Shown here piece by piece: positions 16,741 through 27,635 of a DNA stretch of 64,000 bases (its first letter is position 1; each line of letters opens with the position of its first letter). The stretch comes from Bradyrhizobium sp. CB2312 (GTDB lineage Bacteria; Pseudomonadota; Alphaproteobacteria; Rhizobiales; Xanthobacteraceae). Made by a program: the position numbers and the translations under genes. Below the pieces are notes generated by a model. The model searched no databases. It had not been told where the DNA came from and saw only the letters and a program-made list of their open reading frames with translations. The DNA is taken from positions 248,001 through 312,000 of the forward strand of contig NZ_CP121668.1 of assembly GCF_029714425.1 (NCBI RefSeq). Direction: 5' to 3'.

Positions 16741-18129
16741 ATGATGACGACGATTGCCTCGGATGCGCGTCTGGATGCGCAGCGGACCTACCCGCCGCGC
16801 GCCGCCGTCGTCAGCTGGATCTTCTTTGATTGGGCCGCGCAACCTTATTTCACGTTGATCACGACTTTCGTGTTCGCGCCCTATTTCGCCACCAGCGTTG
16901 CGCCAACTGCTGCCACGGGCCAATCGCTGTGGGGCTTTGCGATGGCCGCCGCGGGCCTCGCGATCGCGCTGCTGTCGCCGGTGCTGGGCGCCATCGCCGA
17001 TGCGTCCGGCCGCAGGAAGCCGTGGATTGCGGGATTCGGTGCCGTGCTGGTGCTGGCATCCTGCACGCTGTGGATCGGCAAGCCCGGCGATCCCTCGATC
17101 ATTCCGCCGCTGCTCACCGCGGTGGCGCTCGCCAGCGTCGGCGCGGAATTCGCCACCGTGTTCAACAATGCGATGATGCCGACCTTGGTGCCGCCGGATC
17201 GGATCGGCCGGCTCTCCGGCACCGGCTGGGCTACGGGTTACATCGGCGGCATCGTCAGCCTGATCGTCGTGCTCGGCTTCCTCGCTGCGAATCCCGAGAC
17301 CGGACTCACGTTGCTCGGCTTCAAGCCGCTGTTCGGGCTTGATCCCGCAACCCACCAGGGCGACCGCGCCGCCGGGCCTTTGACCGGGATATGGTTCATC
17401 ATCTTCGTGATGCCGATGTTCCTGTTCACGCCGGACTATCCGGCAAAGCGGCCGGTGCGCGAGGCGCTGCGCGAAGGACTATCAGAGCTGAGGCAATCGA
17501 TCAGGAGCCTGCCGCAACAGAAATCGCTCGCGGCGTTCCTGCTTGCCAACATGATCTACACCGACGGCCTGGTGTCGCTGTTCGCGTTCGGCGGCATCTA
17601 TGCCGCGGGCACGTTCGGCTGGCACACGATCCAGATCGGCACCTTCGGCATCATGCTCGCGATCGCCGGCACGTTCGGCGCGTGGCTTGGCGGCAAGCTG
17701 GATGATCGTCTCGGACCGAAGCGCGTCATCGCCGGCAGCCTGCTGATCCTGCTGCTGGCGGTGGCGGCGATCCTCCTGGTCGACAAGGACAGCGTGCTGT
17801 TCGTGAAGGTGACGCCGCCGCAAGCAGGCGCTCCCTTGTTCTCGAGCGCGGCCGAGCGCGCCTATCTCGTGCTGGGCTGTCTCATCGGCGCCGCCGGCGG
17901 CCCGCTTCAGGCCGCCTCGCGCACGCTGCTGATCCACCTCGCGCCGAAGGACCGCATCGCGCAGTATTTTGGTCTGTTCGCGCTGACTGGAAAGGTGACG
18001 TCCTTCATCGGCCCGCTGCTGATCGGGATGATCACCGCAGCAACGGCGAGCCAGAAGGCCGGCATGGCCGTGCTGGTGGTGTTTTTCGTTACGGGGCTGG
18101 GGTTGTTGATGCGGGTGCGGGAGAATTAG
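16741..18129 (+). CDS. MFS transporter, Atg22-like (UMF1 family)
   Basis: A 462-residue membrane protein with about 12 helices. It has WIFFDWAAQPYFTLITTFVF at about 23-42, the family signature at the first helix, and GAIADASGRRKPWIAGFG between helices 2 and 3. AEFATVFNNAMMPTLVPPDR and GPLQAASRTLLIHLAP are also typical of the vacuole-effluxer Atg22-like clade, whose bacterial members have no known substrate. Two ATG codons stand in tandem at the start. Divergent from ggt. Confidence 0.85.
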   Translation: MMTTIASDARLDAQRTYPPRAAVVSWIFFDWAAQPYFTLITTFVFAPYFATSVAPTAATGQSLWGFAMAAAGLAIALLSPVLGAIADASGRRKPWIAGFGAVLVLASCTLWIGKPGDPSIIPPLLTAVALASVGAEFATVFNNAMMPTLVPPDRIGRLSGTGWATGYIGGIVSLIVVLGFLAANPETGLTLLGFKPLFGLDPATHQGDRAAGPLTGIWFIIFVMPMFLFTPDYPAKRPVREALREGLSELRQSIRSLPQQKSLAAFLLANMIYTDGLVSLFAFGGIYAAGTFGWHTIQIGTFGIMLAIAGTFGAWLGGKLDDRLGPKRVIAGSLLILLLAVAAILLVDKDSVLFVKVTPPQAGAPLFSSAAERAYLVLGCLIGAAGGPLQAASRTLLIHLAPKDRIAQYFGLFALTGKVTSFIGPLLIGMITAATASQKAGMAVLVVFFVTGLGLLMRVREN

Positions 18130-18135
18130 CTCCGC

Positions 18136-18278
18136 TGTCGTCCCGGACAAGCGCAGCGAAGCGGAGCGCAGAGCCGGGACCCATAACCACAGGGCGTGAT
18201 TTGGCGACGACTCGTAGTTACCAGCTCGCGCTGCGATTTCTCCCTGGGGTTATGGGTCCCCGCGTTCGCGGAGACGAC
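18136..18278. repeat. Palindromic repeat, GTCGTCCCGG family
   Basis: GTCGTCCCGGACAAGCG and GGGACCCATAACCACAGG are answered by CCTGGGGTTATGGGTCCC and a closing GAGACGAC. It fills the convergent junction between the Atg22-like MFS gene and purH. Confidence 0.85.
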
Positions 18279-18311
18279 CCGTTGAGAGTTCGGTGCACGA
18301 CGGCGGGGGCC

Positions 18312-19904
18312 TCAATGCCTGAAATGCCGGGTCCCCGTGAACACCATGGCGATGCCGTGCTCGTCGGCGGCCCTGATCACCTCGTCGTCGCGCATCGAGC
18401 CGCCGGGCTGCACCACGGCGGTGGCGCCGGCTTCGATGCAGGCGAGCATGCCGTCGGCGAACGGGAAGAACGCATCCGACGCCACGACCGACCCCTTGGT
18501 AAGCGGCTCGGCGAGCTTCAGCTCGTTCGCGGCATCCTGCGCCTTGCGCGCGGCGATGCGGGCTGAATCGACGCGGCTCATCTGGCCCGCGCCGATGCCG
18601 ACGGTGGCGAGATCCTTGGCATAGATGATGGTGTTGGACTTGACGTGCTTGGCGACGCGGAACGCGAACTTCAGGTCGCGCATCTCGGCATCGGTCGGCG
18701 CGCGCTTGGTCACGACCTTGAACGTCATGTCGTCGACCACGGCGTTGTCGCGGCTCTGGACCAGGAGGCCGCCGGCGACCGTCTTGGCCGTGAGGCCGGG
18801 CGCGCGCGGATCGGGCAGGCTGCCGGCGAGCAGCAGGCGCAGGTTCTTCTTCCCGCCGATGATGGCGATCGCCTCCTCGCTCGCATCGGGCGCGATGATC
18901 ACCTCGGTGAAGATCTTCGTGATCTCACGCGCGGTGTCGGCGTCGAGCGGACGGTTCATCGCGATGATGCCGCCGAACGCCGAGGTGGAATCGCAGGCCA
19001 GCGCCCTGCGATAGGCCTCGACGAGATTCGCGCCTTCGGCGACGCCGCAAGGATTGGCGTGCTTGACGATGACGCAGGCCGCGGTGCGCTTGGCGTCGAA
19101 CTCGCCGATGCATTCATAAGCCGCATCGGTGTCGTTGATGTTGTTGTAGGAGAGCTCCTTGCCCTGCAGCTGCCGCGCGGTCGACACGCCCGGGCGCTTG
19201 TCCGGCGTGGCATAGAACGCGGCGGTCTGGTGCGGGTTCTCGCCATAGCGCAGCGACTGGATCAGTCTGCCGCCGAAGGCGCGGAAGTCGGGTGCGTCGA
19301 TCTCGAGCTGGCGGTTGAACCAGTTCGAGATCGCAGCGTCATAGGCCGCGGTGCGCGCATAGGCCTTTGCGGCCAGCCGCCGGCGCAGCTTCAGCGTGGT
19401 CGCGCCCTTGTTGGCGGCGAGCTCGTCGAGCACAGCCTTGTAGTCGTCGGCCTCGACCACGACGGCGACGTCGTCATGGTTCTTGGCCGCGGCGCGGATC
19501 ATCGCGGGGCCGCCGATGTCGATGTTCTCGATGCAATCCTCGAAGCCCGCACCCTTCTCGACGGTGGCCTCGAACGGATAGAGATTGACGACGAGCAGGT
19601 CGATCGGCGCGATGCCATGCGCCTTCATCGCCTCCGCATGCTCCTTGTTGTCGCGGATCGCGAGCAGGCCGCCATGCACCTTCGGATGCAGCGTCTTGAC
19701 GCGGCCGTCCATCATCTCGGGGAAGCCGGTGAGGTCGGCGACGTCCTTCACCTTGAGGCCGGCCGCGGCGATCGCTTTCGCAGTGCCGCCGGTCGAGACC
19801 AGCTCGACATCGTGCGCGGCAAGCGCTTTGGCGAACTCGATCAGGCCGGTCTTGTCGGAAACGGAGAGAAGGGCGCGGGTGACGCGGCGGGGATGGTCAG
19901 TCAT
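18312..19904 (-). CDS. purH: Bifunctional AICAR transformylase / IMP cyclohydrolase
   Basis: A 530-residue enzyme that catalyses the last two steps of purine synthesis: formylation of AICAR and ring closure to IMP. The N-terminal MGS-like cyclohydrolase domain starts [16 protein letters not shown] and has [12 protein letters not shown] and [17 protein letters not shown]. The C-terminal transformylase domain has [28 protein letters not shown] (with the catalytic Lys-His) and [11 protein letters not shown]. Full length. ATG 19904 has AGAGGA ahead. The neighbours heparinase-like and rsmB follow the usual alphaproteobacterial order. Confidence 0.97.
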   Translation of the reverse strand: MTDHPRRVTRALLSVSDKTGLIEFAKALAAHDVELVSTGGTAKAIAAAGLKVKDVADLTGFPEMMDGRVKTLHPKVHGGLLAIRDNKEHAEAMKAHGIAPIDLLVVNLYPFEATVEKGAGFEDCIENIDIGGPAMIRAAAKNHDDVAVVVEADDYKAVLDELAANKGATTLKLRRRLAAKAYARTAAYDAAISNWFNRQLEIDAPDFRAFGGRLIQSLRYGENPHQTAAFYATPDKRPGVSTARQLQGKELSYNNINDTDAAYECIGEFDAKRTAACVIVKHANPCGVAEGANLVEAYRRALACDSTSAFGGIIAMNRPLDADTAREITKIFTEVIIAPDASEEAIAIIGGKKNLRLLLAGSLPDPRAPGLTAKTVAGGLLVQSRDNAVVDDMTFKVVTKRAPTDAEMRDLKFAFRVAKHVKSNTIIYAKDLATVGIGAGQMSRVDSARIAARKAQDAANELKLAEPLTKGSVVASDAFFPFADGMLACIEAGATAVVQPGGSMRDDEVIRAADEHGIAMVFTGTRHFRH

Positions 19905-20045
19905 GAGCAAGATCCTCTGTTCAGGGAGTGTCTATGCCCAGGCGCGCGGCAGATATGTGTCGCGCTTCCCGATGGTGCTCCATCCAAGGTCGCCAGTCGC
20001 GCGAGCGAGGGCTCGATAGCAGCTTTTGGCGCGTGTCTCAACGGG

Positions 20046-20160
20046 TAGAGCCATTTCCGTTCCGATGGAATCGGAACGGGGCTCTACGTTCTTGTTTTGA
20101 CGCGTTTTCTTTACGCGAACCGGTATCCACTTCGCTCGAAAACGCTTTGGATAGGACCGG
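20046..20160. repeat. Two adjacent palindromic repeats between purH and the heparinase-like gene
   Basis: The first is a hairpin with perfect arms CCGTTCCGAT and ATCGGAACGG around GGA, flanked by TAGAGCC and GGCTCTA. The second is a degraded copy of the GCGTTTTCGAGCGAA family (TTGACGCGTTTTC...TTCGCTCGAAAACGC) also found at 49213 and 57297. Confidence 0.75.
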
Positions 20161-20171
20161 ATCGCGCCGGT

Positions 20172-21929
20172 TTACAGCGGAAGTTCCGGCTCCCGGCGAG
20201 CGTTGCGGCGGGCATTGGTGACCGTCGGCGAGGCGGTGGAGCGGACAAAGCTCCAACGGATCGAGGGCGCTTGCCGCGCGTCCTGGCGGATCACGATCTG
20301 GGCGGTGCGGCGGGGGCCGTCATTGCCGGCCAGGAACACGCTGTCTTCGAGATCGACCTTGTCGTCCAATGCCTCAAAGGTCCAGACGTCGCGGTTCGGC
20401 AGCACCAGCATGACGCCGCGCGCATCCGATAGCCGGCTCGCCTTGACGGCCGGATGCAGATGGAAGCGCAGCGCGAAATCGGCGTCCGCGCCCTTGAAGC
20501 GCCCGCCCTGCGGCGGCGACAGCGTGTCCTCGCCGTCGATGCGCGCGCCGTCATTGGCGATCATCAGCACGCGGCGATGGATCGCGCCGAATTTAGAGAG
20601 ATAGCCGTCATGCGAGGTCGTCAGCAGCGTGCCGTTCTGCACCACCTCGCGATAGCTCTCGACCTCGACCGGCCCGCTGGTGACGGGCGAGCCGTGCAGC
20701 AGCCGCTTCATCGCCGACATCTCGACGAACTGGCATGAGGACGTGTCGTGATAGGTCAGCGTCGAATGCGCCGCGGTGCCGCGCGCGAACGGTCGCCAAT
20801 TGTCACGGCCCGTAGTCGGCATGCCGCAATTGGTGACGATGCGGCTGATGCCGGAGGACAATTCGAACGACAGGCAGCCGGCGTGGGCGTCGTGGCTGAC
20901 GCCGGCCGGCGGCGGCGGGCCGGTGTCGATGATCACAGTGGTCTGGCCGGCATCGAGGCGCTGGAAGCCGGTGTGCGGCATGTTCGCCATCGGCGCGCCG
21001 TGGGTGTCGTCATAGGCGAGCAGTGTCGCGAGCAGGTCCGAGGGCGTCGCGCTCATGCCGTTGAACAGCGCGAAATTGCCGTCGCCGTGGCGGAAGAAGC
21101 GCAGCATCGGCATCATGCGGTCGATCGCATTGAGCAGCGCCGGCGGCGGCGCAATGTTGCGCGCGGCGAAAGTCTGCCGCAGCGGCAACAGGTCGATCAA
21201 GAGCTCGATCAGCGCGCCCGGGTTGCGCGAGATGTGTCCGCCATCGGGCAGGATCTGCCGCTGCAACTCGTCCGAGAGTTTTTTCGAGACGCTGCGGATG
21301 TGACGCGCCTGATTGGCGAGGCACAGTGCCGTGTAGCACAGCGCGATCAGCACCTGGAGCTTCGGCACCCCGTCGGGGATGTCGACCATGCTGTAACGCA
21401 GCAAGCGGATCTCGCGCGCGAGCGCGCGCAAGTAACGGCGATAGAATTTGTTGTCGGTGTCGCCCAGCACCAGCGGCGCCTGCGACAATAGCGAGATCAC
21501 GCGCCGCGCCAGCACGTCCGCGCGCCGTGCGACCGGGCGGCGCTTGTTGGCGGGGTTTGCGATCCAGTCCTCGACCAGCGCGCGCGCATTGGCCCGCGTC
21601 AGCGCGGTGTCGGCGGCACGCAAATGGCGCAGCCAGCCGAAGCCGAGCAGCGCGACCTCCCAATCCTCCGACGGCGGCTCGAGATCAAAGATCGAGCGGC
21701 CATGGCAATTGACGATCTTGCCGGCGAACACAAAGCGGCCGGCATAGATCTCCGCGGCGCGGGTCGCATCCGCGGTACGCAGATCATGCGGCGCGATGAT
21801 GAGCCGGTCGGTACGGCCGGGCCAGACCCGCGACAGCGCAACGGGGCCGCCGGTCGCGCGCGCGAGCATGTTCCGCGCGAAGCGGTTCATCACCAGCGTC
21901 GAGATACGTCTGCGTTGAGCGACCGACAC
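20172..21929 (-). CDS. Heparinase II/III family protein
   Basis: A 585-residue protein. The N-terminal half is an alpha/alpha toroid region (WEVALLGFGWLRHLRAADTA, PDGGHISRNPGALIELLIDL). The C-terminal half is beta-rich, with HDAHAGCLSFELSSG and the HSTLTYHDTSSCQF stretch that corresponds to the heparinase active-site His region. Members cleave acidic polysaccharides by elimination, but alphaproteobacterial copies between purH and rsmB have no signal peptide and no known substrate; a role in cell-envelope polysaccharide turnover is a guess. GTG start with AAGG ahead. Confidence 0.83.
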   Translation of the reverse strand: MSVAQRRRISTLVMNRFARNMLARATGGPVALSRVWPGRTDRLIIAPHDLRTADATRAAEIYAGRFVFAGKIVNCHGRSIFDLEPPSEDWEVALLGFGWLRHLRAADTALTRANARALVEDWIANPANKRRPVARRADVLARRVISLLSQAPLVLGDTDNKFYRRYLRALAREIRLLRYSMVDIPDGVPKLQVLIALCYTALCLANQARHIRSVSKKLSDELQRQILPDGGHISRNPGALIELLIDLLPLRQTFAARNIAPPPALLNAIDRMMPMLRFFRHGDGNFALFNGMSATPSDLLATLLAYDDTHGAPMANMPHTGFQRLDAGQTTVIIDTGPPPPAGVSHDAHAGCLSFELSSGISRIVTNCGMPTTGRDNWRPFARGTAAHSTLTYHDTSSCQFVEMSAMKRLLHGSPVTSGPVEVESYREVVQNGTLLTTSHDGYLSKFGAIHRRVLMIANDGARIDGEDTLSPPQGGRFKGADADFALRFHLHPAVKASRLSDARGVMLVLPNRDVWTFEALDDKVDLEDSVFLAGNDGPRRTAQIVIRQDARQAPSIRWSFVRSTASPTVTNARRNARREPELPL

Positions 21930-22045
21930 GCCTTGCCTTGGAGGGGAGAGGATTCCGACGAATCCTTATTAATCCCAAAATCGGACGGCTGACACCACCT
22001 TGAACGGTCCGAATCAGGATCGTGGTGGCAAAATCCGGTGCAAAA

Positions 22046-23392
22046 TCAGGATTTAACGAGCCGGGCCGCGTAAAATCCGTCGAGCCCGCCGAGCTTGGGA
22101 TCGGGGTTCGGCAGATGGCTGGGCAGGGTGCGGAGGTCGCCCTCGGAGGTGACGATCTCGCTCAGTCCCGACACCTCGGAAGCTTCGATCGGCACGCGCC
22201 GCAGGCCGGACTCGGCCTGGAGCAGGGCAGCGATCGCCTGCTCGCCCTCCTCCGGTTCCAGCGAGCAGGTGCAGTAGACCAGCGTCCCGCCGGGCTTCAG
22301 CAGCGAGATGGATTTCTTCAGCAACCGCTGTTGGAGCGCGGCCAGCGTCGCGATATCGGATTCCTGCCGGAGCCACGCGACATCGGGATGACGGCGGATC
22401 GTGCCGGTCGAGGTGCAGGGCGCATCGATCAGGATGCCGTCAAAACCTTCTGACGGGCCGGCCCATTCCACGGCGTCGGCGACGATAGTCTCGGCCTGGA
22501 GCGACAGCCGCGCCAGATTCTCGCGCAGCCGCGCCACCCGGGCCGGCGAGCGGTCGATCGCGGTGACCTGCGCGCCTGATAGCGCCAGCTGAGCGGTCTT
22601 GCCGCCGGGCGCGGCGCAGAGATCGGCAATGGACTTGCCCTTGGTGTCGCCGAACAGCCGCGCCGGCAGCGCGGCGGCGGCATCCTGCACCCACCATTGT
22701 CCTTCGGCAAAGCCCGGCAGCATCGTCACCGAGCCGTGCAGCAGCATCCGCACCGTCCCGGTCGGCAGCGTCTCGCCATGCAGCCGGCTCGCCCATTGCG
22801 CGGCGTCCGACTTGACGGTGAGATCGAGCGAGGGCTCGTGGCCGAGCGCCAGCGCCATCTCCCTCGCGGTCGCCTCGCCGTAATGCGCGCTCCAGCGCGC
22901 GAGCAGCCAGGGCGGCAGATCCAGCGATTGATTGGCGACTTCTTCGACCAGCGCCTTGCCCTCGCGCGCGCAGCGGCGCAGCACGGCATTGACGAGACCT
23001 GCATAGCGCGCGGCGCGGCGATCTGATTGCACGAGACGCACGGAGAGATCGACCGCGGCGTGATCGGGCACGTCCATCCAGAGGATCTGTGCGGCGCCGA
23101 TCAAGAGCGCGCTCTGCGCGCGCGGCGCATCGGAAGGAATGCCCTTGTCGAGCAGGCGGGACAGCACATGGCCGAGTGTGCCGAGCCGGCGCAGCACGGT
23201 CGCGACCAGGCGGCGCATCAGCGCGCGGTCGCGGTCGGCCAGTGTCTTCAGTCCAGGGTGAGCGCCGCCGCCGTCGAGCTGGTCGTCAAGCGTGCGATGC
23301 TTGTGCAGCACGCCGTCCAGGATGTCGGCGGCAATCCGCCGTGCCGCAAGACCAGGCACTTCGGACGGAGGGGCGAAACGTTGAGATGGCAT
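22046..23392 (-). CDS. rsmB: 16S rRNA (cytosine-967-C5)-methyltransferase
   Basis: A 448-residue enzyme that methylates C967 of 16S rRNA with SAM. The N-terminal NusB-like RNA-binding domain spans about 10-145 (ARRIAADILDGVLHKHRTLD). The methyltransferase domain has the SAM motif DLCAAPGGKTAQLA and the two catalytic cysteines, in IDAPCTSTGTIRRHPD and in VYCTCSLEPEEGEQ. The start is placed at MPSQRFAPP, since the long upstream extension of the open frame is not family sequence and overlaps the divergent gene. Full length. Confidence 0.94.
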   Translation of the reverse strand: MPSQRFAPPSEVPGLAARRIAADILDGVLHKHRTLDDQLDGGGAHPGLKTLADRDRALMRRLVATVLRRLGTLGHVLSRLLDKGIPSDAPRAQSALLIGAAQILWMDVPDHAAVDLSVRLVQSDRRAARYAGLVNAVLRRCAREGKALVEEVANQSLDLPPWLLARWSAHYGEATAREMALALGHEPSLDLTVKSDAAQWASRLHGETLPTGTVRMLLHGSVTMLPGFAEGQWWVQDAAAALPARLFGDTKGKSIADLCAAPGGKTAQLALSGAQVTAIDRSPARVARLRENLARLSLQAETIVADAVEWAGPSEGFDGILIDAPCTSTGTIRRHPDVAWLRQESDIATLAALQQRLLKKSISLLKPGGTLVYCTCSLEPEEGEQAIAALLQAESGLRRVPIEASEVSGLSEIVTSEGDLRTLPSHLPNPDPKLGGLDGFYAARLVKS

Positions 23393-23581
23393 GCGGAAGC
23401 AAGGTTCTGAGCGAGCGGCAGTTCCGCCGCGATGGGCGCATGCCTTAACGAATCCACATCTGGCACGCGAATATGCCAAATGTAAGAATGGCATCTCGCC
23501 TTTGCAGCCGGCTATCACCATTTCAGCAATGCGATATTGGACCTCGCGCGTCCTGTGATCCTGCGCTAGGAACCGTCCACG

Positions 23582-23782
23582 ATGAGTGACCAGCCCTCCG
23601 CTCCCGATCGCAAGCAGCTTTCGCCGGCCGCCCGGCGCGCGCTGGCCGAAGCCGAAGCGCGCCGGCAGGCTGCGGCTAAGGCGCATGCCGAAGCGGCGCC
23701 CAAGGAATTGCAGGGACCGAAGGGGCCTGAACCCACCCGCTACGGCGATTGGGAGCGCAAAGGGATCGCCTCGGATTTTTAA
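23582..23782 (+). CDS. DUF1674 / SDHAF4-like succinate dehydrogenase assembly factor
   Basis: A 66-residue protein with an Ala-rich charged helix (RRALAEAEARRQAAAKAHAE) and the conserved C-terminus PTRYGDWERKGIASDF. This ending is the hallmark of DUF1674, whose mitochondrial member SDHAF4 binds flavinated SdhA and protects it during complex II assembly. By homology it helps mature succinate dehydrogenase. No sdh genes are in the window. It is divergent from rsmB and 42 nt ahead of a nuclease gene. Confidence 0.87.
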   Translation: MSDQPSAPDRKQLSPAARRALAEAEARRQAAAKAHAEAAPKELQGPKGPEPTRYGDWERKGIASDF

Positions 23783-23824
23783 GGCATCTTGCCGGTTCAG
23801 CCGACTCAGCCCTAGCGTGCGCAG

Positions 23825-24415
23825 ATGTCGCGCTTCGACCCCAATCATCCCTACCGGCGCTCATACAGCGGCTCGCCGTTCAGCCGCCGCTTCTCCGGAT
23901 TGCTGCCGTGGATGTTCGTGGTCGGCGTCGTGACGGCGATTGTGCTCGGCTTCCGCCAAGGCACGATCTGGCCCATTCCGCATGCGGATGACGGACAGTC
24001 GCGCGATGCCAAAATCATTTTGCAGCAGTCCGGCAATTCCGACACGCGCCTGGCGGTCGATGTCATCAGGACCGTCGACGGCGATACTTTCCTCGCGCGC
24101 GTGCATCAGCAGGGTGGCCGCGATCTCGTCGCGCGCGTCCGTCTGCGCGGCATCGACGCGCCCGAGATGAAAGCATCCTGTCAGGACGAGCTGGATAAGG
24201 CCGAGGCCGCCAGCGACGCGCTGCGCAACCTGCTCGGCCAGGGCGGTGTGACGATCTACAATCTTGGCCAGGACAAGTACGGTCGCGTGCTTGCCGACGT
24301 CGCGACCAGGCGAACCGCCAACGTTTCAGCGGCGCTGCTCGCCGGCGGTTACGCGCGCAGCTACAATGGTGGCCATCGCGACGGCTGGTGCGCCCGCAGC
24401 TGGCGCTTCTGGTAG
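23825..24415 (+). CDS. Thermonuclease (SNase-like) family protein, membrane anchored
   Basis: A 196-residue protein with one N-terminal membrane segment (about 26-44, LLPWMFVVGVVTAIVLGF) and a staphylococcal-nuclease fold facing the periplasm. DVIRTVDGDTFLARV and RLRGIDAPEMKASC contain the calcium-binding Asp and the catalytic Arg-Asp-Glu set; DKYGRVLADV supplies the second catalytic Arg. It should cleave DNA or RNA outside the cytoplasm. It ends at a strong bidirectional terminator. Confidence 0.87.
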   Translation: MSRFDPNHPYRRSYSGSPFSRRFSGLLPWMFVVGVVTAIVLGFRQGTIWPIPHADDGQSRDAKIILQQSGNSDTRLAVDVIRTVDGDTFLARVHQQGGRDLVARVRLRGIDAPEMKASCQDELDKAEAASDALRNLLGQGGVTIYNLGQDKYGRVLADVATRRTANVSAALLAGGYARSYNGGHRDGWCARSWRFW

Positions 24416-24417
24416 CA

Positions 24418-24446
24418 AAAAAGCCGCGTCGGATGACGCGGCTTTC
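24418..24446. terminator. Bidirectional rho-independent terminator
   Basis: AAAAAAGCCGCGTC, loop GGAT, then GACGCGGCTTTC. The 11-bp stem (24420-24430 with 24435-24445) has an A-run before and T residues after, so it can serve both the nuclease gene and the convergent L,D-transpeptidase gene. Confidence 0.85.
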
Positions 24447-24470
24447 TGTGTCCTGTCCTGATCTGTTCGA

Positions 24471-24986
24471 TCAGCGCGTCACGACCACCGTCGTGCCGAC
24501 CGAGACACGGCCGTAGAGATCGGTGATGTCGTCGTTGAGCATGCGGATGCATCCGTAGGAGACGAAGCCGCCGACCGAGCCCGGCACGTTGGTGCCGTGG
24601 ATGGCGTATTCGCCGCCGGCCAGCGTCATCGCCGCAACGCCCATCGGATTGCGCGGCGAGCCGCCCGGAATCACGTCCGGCATGTTCGGCTTGTCGCGCT
24701 TGACCTCGGCGGGCGGCGACCAGGCCGGATTGCGATACTTTCCGTCGATGCGGGTGGTGCCGGCCCACTGCTTGCCGGACCTGCCGACGCCGACCGGGTA
24801 GCGCACGGCGTGGCCGTTATCGAGGATGAGATAGAGCCGCCGCTCGCTGGTTTTGACCACGATGGTGCCCGGCGAATAGTCGGCGAGATGCGCTCCCACC
24901 ATTTCCGGCCGCGCCTCGGCCGCCGTCGACATCAAGACCCCTGCTCCGATGGTGGCGGCCAACGCCACCGCAATCCTCATCGACAT
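24471..24986 (-). CDS. L,D-transpeptidase (ErfK/YbiS/YkuD family), exported
   Basis: A 171-residue protein with a signal peptide at 1-25 (cleavage after AAEA). The YkuD catalytic domain carries His130 and Cys146 in AIHGTNVPGSVGG and FVSYGCIRM. It should form 3-3 cross-links in peptidoglycan or attach proteins to it, in the periplasm. ATG 24986 has AAGGGGA ahead; a longer open frame upstream is not supported. The ending VSVGTTVVVTR is normal for the family. Confidence 0.92.
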   Translation of the reverse strand: MSMRIAVALAATIGAGVLMSTAAEARPEMVGAHLADYSPGTIVVKTSERRLYLILDNGHAVRYPVGVGRSGKQWAGTTRIDGKYRNPAWSPPAEVKRDKPNMPDVIPGGSPRNPMGVAAMTLAGGEYAIHGTNVPGSVGGFVSYGCIRMLNDDITDLYGRVSVGTTVVVTR

Positions 24987-25228
24987 CGAATTTCCCCTTG
25001 AACGGATTCGTCGAAATCTACGCACAACCGGCAATCGCCAGCATGCCCAGACAATCTTAACCGCGCGCGTTAACCGGATGGTTTCCACGCGCGGCCGCCA
25101 AGGGCCCGCCAGCGGGGGGAACAAAGGAAATGTTCAAAATAAAGTAAATGACAAGAAAACAACACTCGACCGGAAAGATGCGGCCATGCCGGCTCGCGCC
25201 CTGACAAGAGCGTGAGCGTGTGAACCGC

Positions 25229-25272
25229 CGTCACTCCGGGTTCGGTCCTGCGGACCGCCCCGGAATGACGAC
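25229..25272. repeat. Palindromic repeat, short CGTCACTCCGG copy
   Basis: CGTCACTCCGGGTTCGGTCC and GGACCGCCCCGGAATGACG form a compact hairpin between the end of acs and the upstream region of the L,D-transpeptidase gene. Confidence 0.8.
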
Positions 25273-25284
25273 GTGTTGTGACCT

Positions 25285-27231
<1,947 letters not shown>

Positions 27232-27635
27232 GTTTCCCTCCACCTACGCCAAGCCGAACGCATGCGACTGGCAAGCCGACCTGATCGTTGAATCGATTAT
27301 GCGTCGGGCTAACCGGCCCCGACAAGCCGCACAAGCTGGACCTTCGGCGAGCGGCCCGCCATACGGCGGATCAAGCTGCGCGGGCCGGCTGTCGCAAATC
27401 TGAAACAGGCCGGAGCGGCGGCTTACGGCTCTTTACCCAAATCTCCGGAATAGGCCCCGCGCAGGGCGCCCATGCGCCTGATGGAGGTATTTAGGAACCG
27501 TCTGTCACTGATTCGGGACTCGCAATACGGTTCGGAACACCCTAAGTGGCTAACCCGGGTCCAAAAGAGACCCTAGGGAACAAAAATCAGAACAGCGGCA
27601 TTGAACGACAACAAACAGGGTCAAGGCATAACACT
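27232..27635. other. Divergent promoter region between acs and topoisomerase IB
   Basis: 404 bases with no supported ORF. GGAAC appears three times (near 27496, 27534 and 27578), as in the -35 of EcfG general-stress promoters, but none has the matching GTT at 16-17 nt, so I do not call such a promoter. No palindromic repeat of the window's families is present. Confidence 0.4.

Noticed and set aside
27490..27600. GGAAC motifs that might be EcfG general-stress promoters ahead of topoisomerase IB
   Set aside because: None has a GTT at the required 16-17 base spacing.
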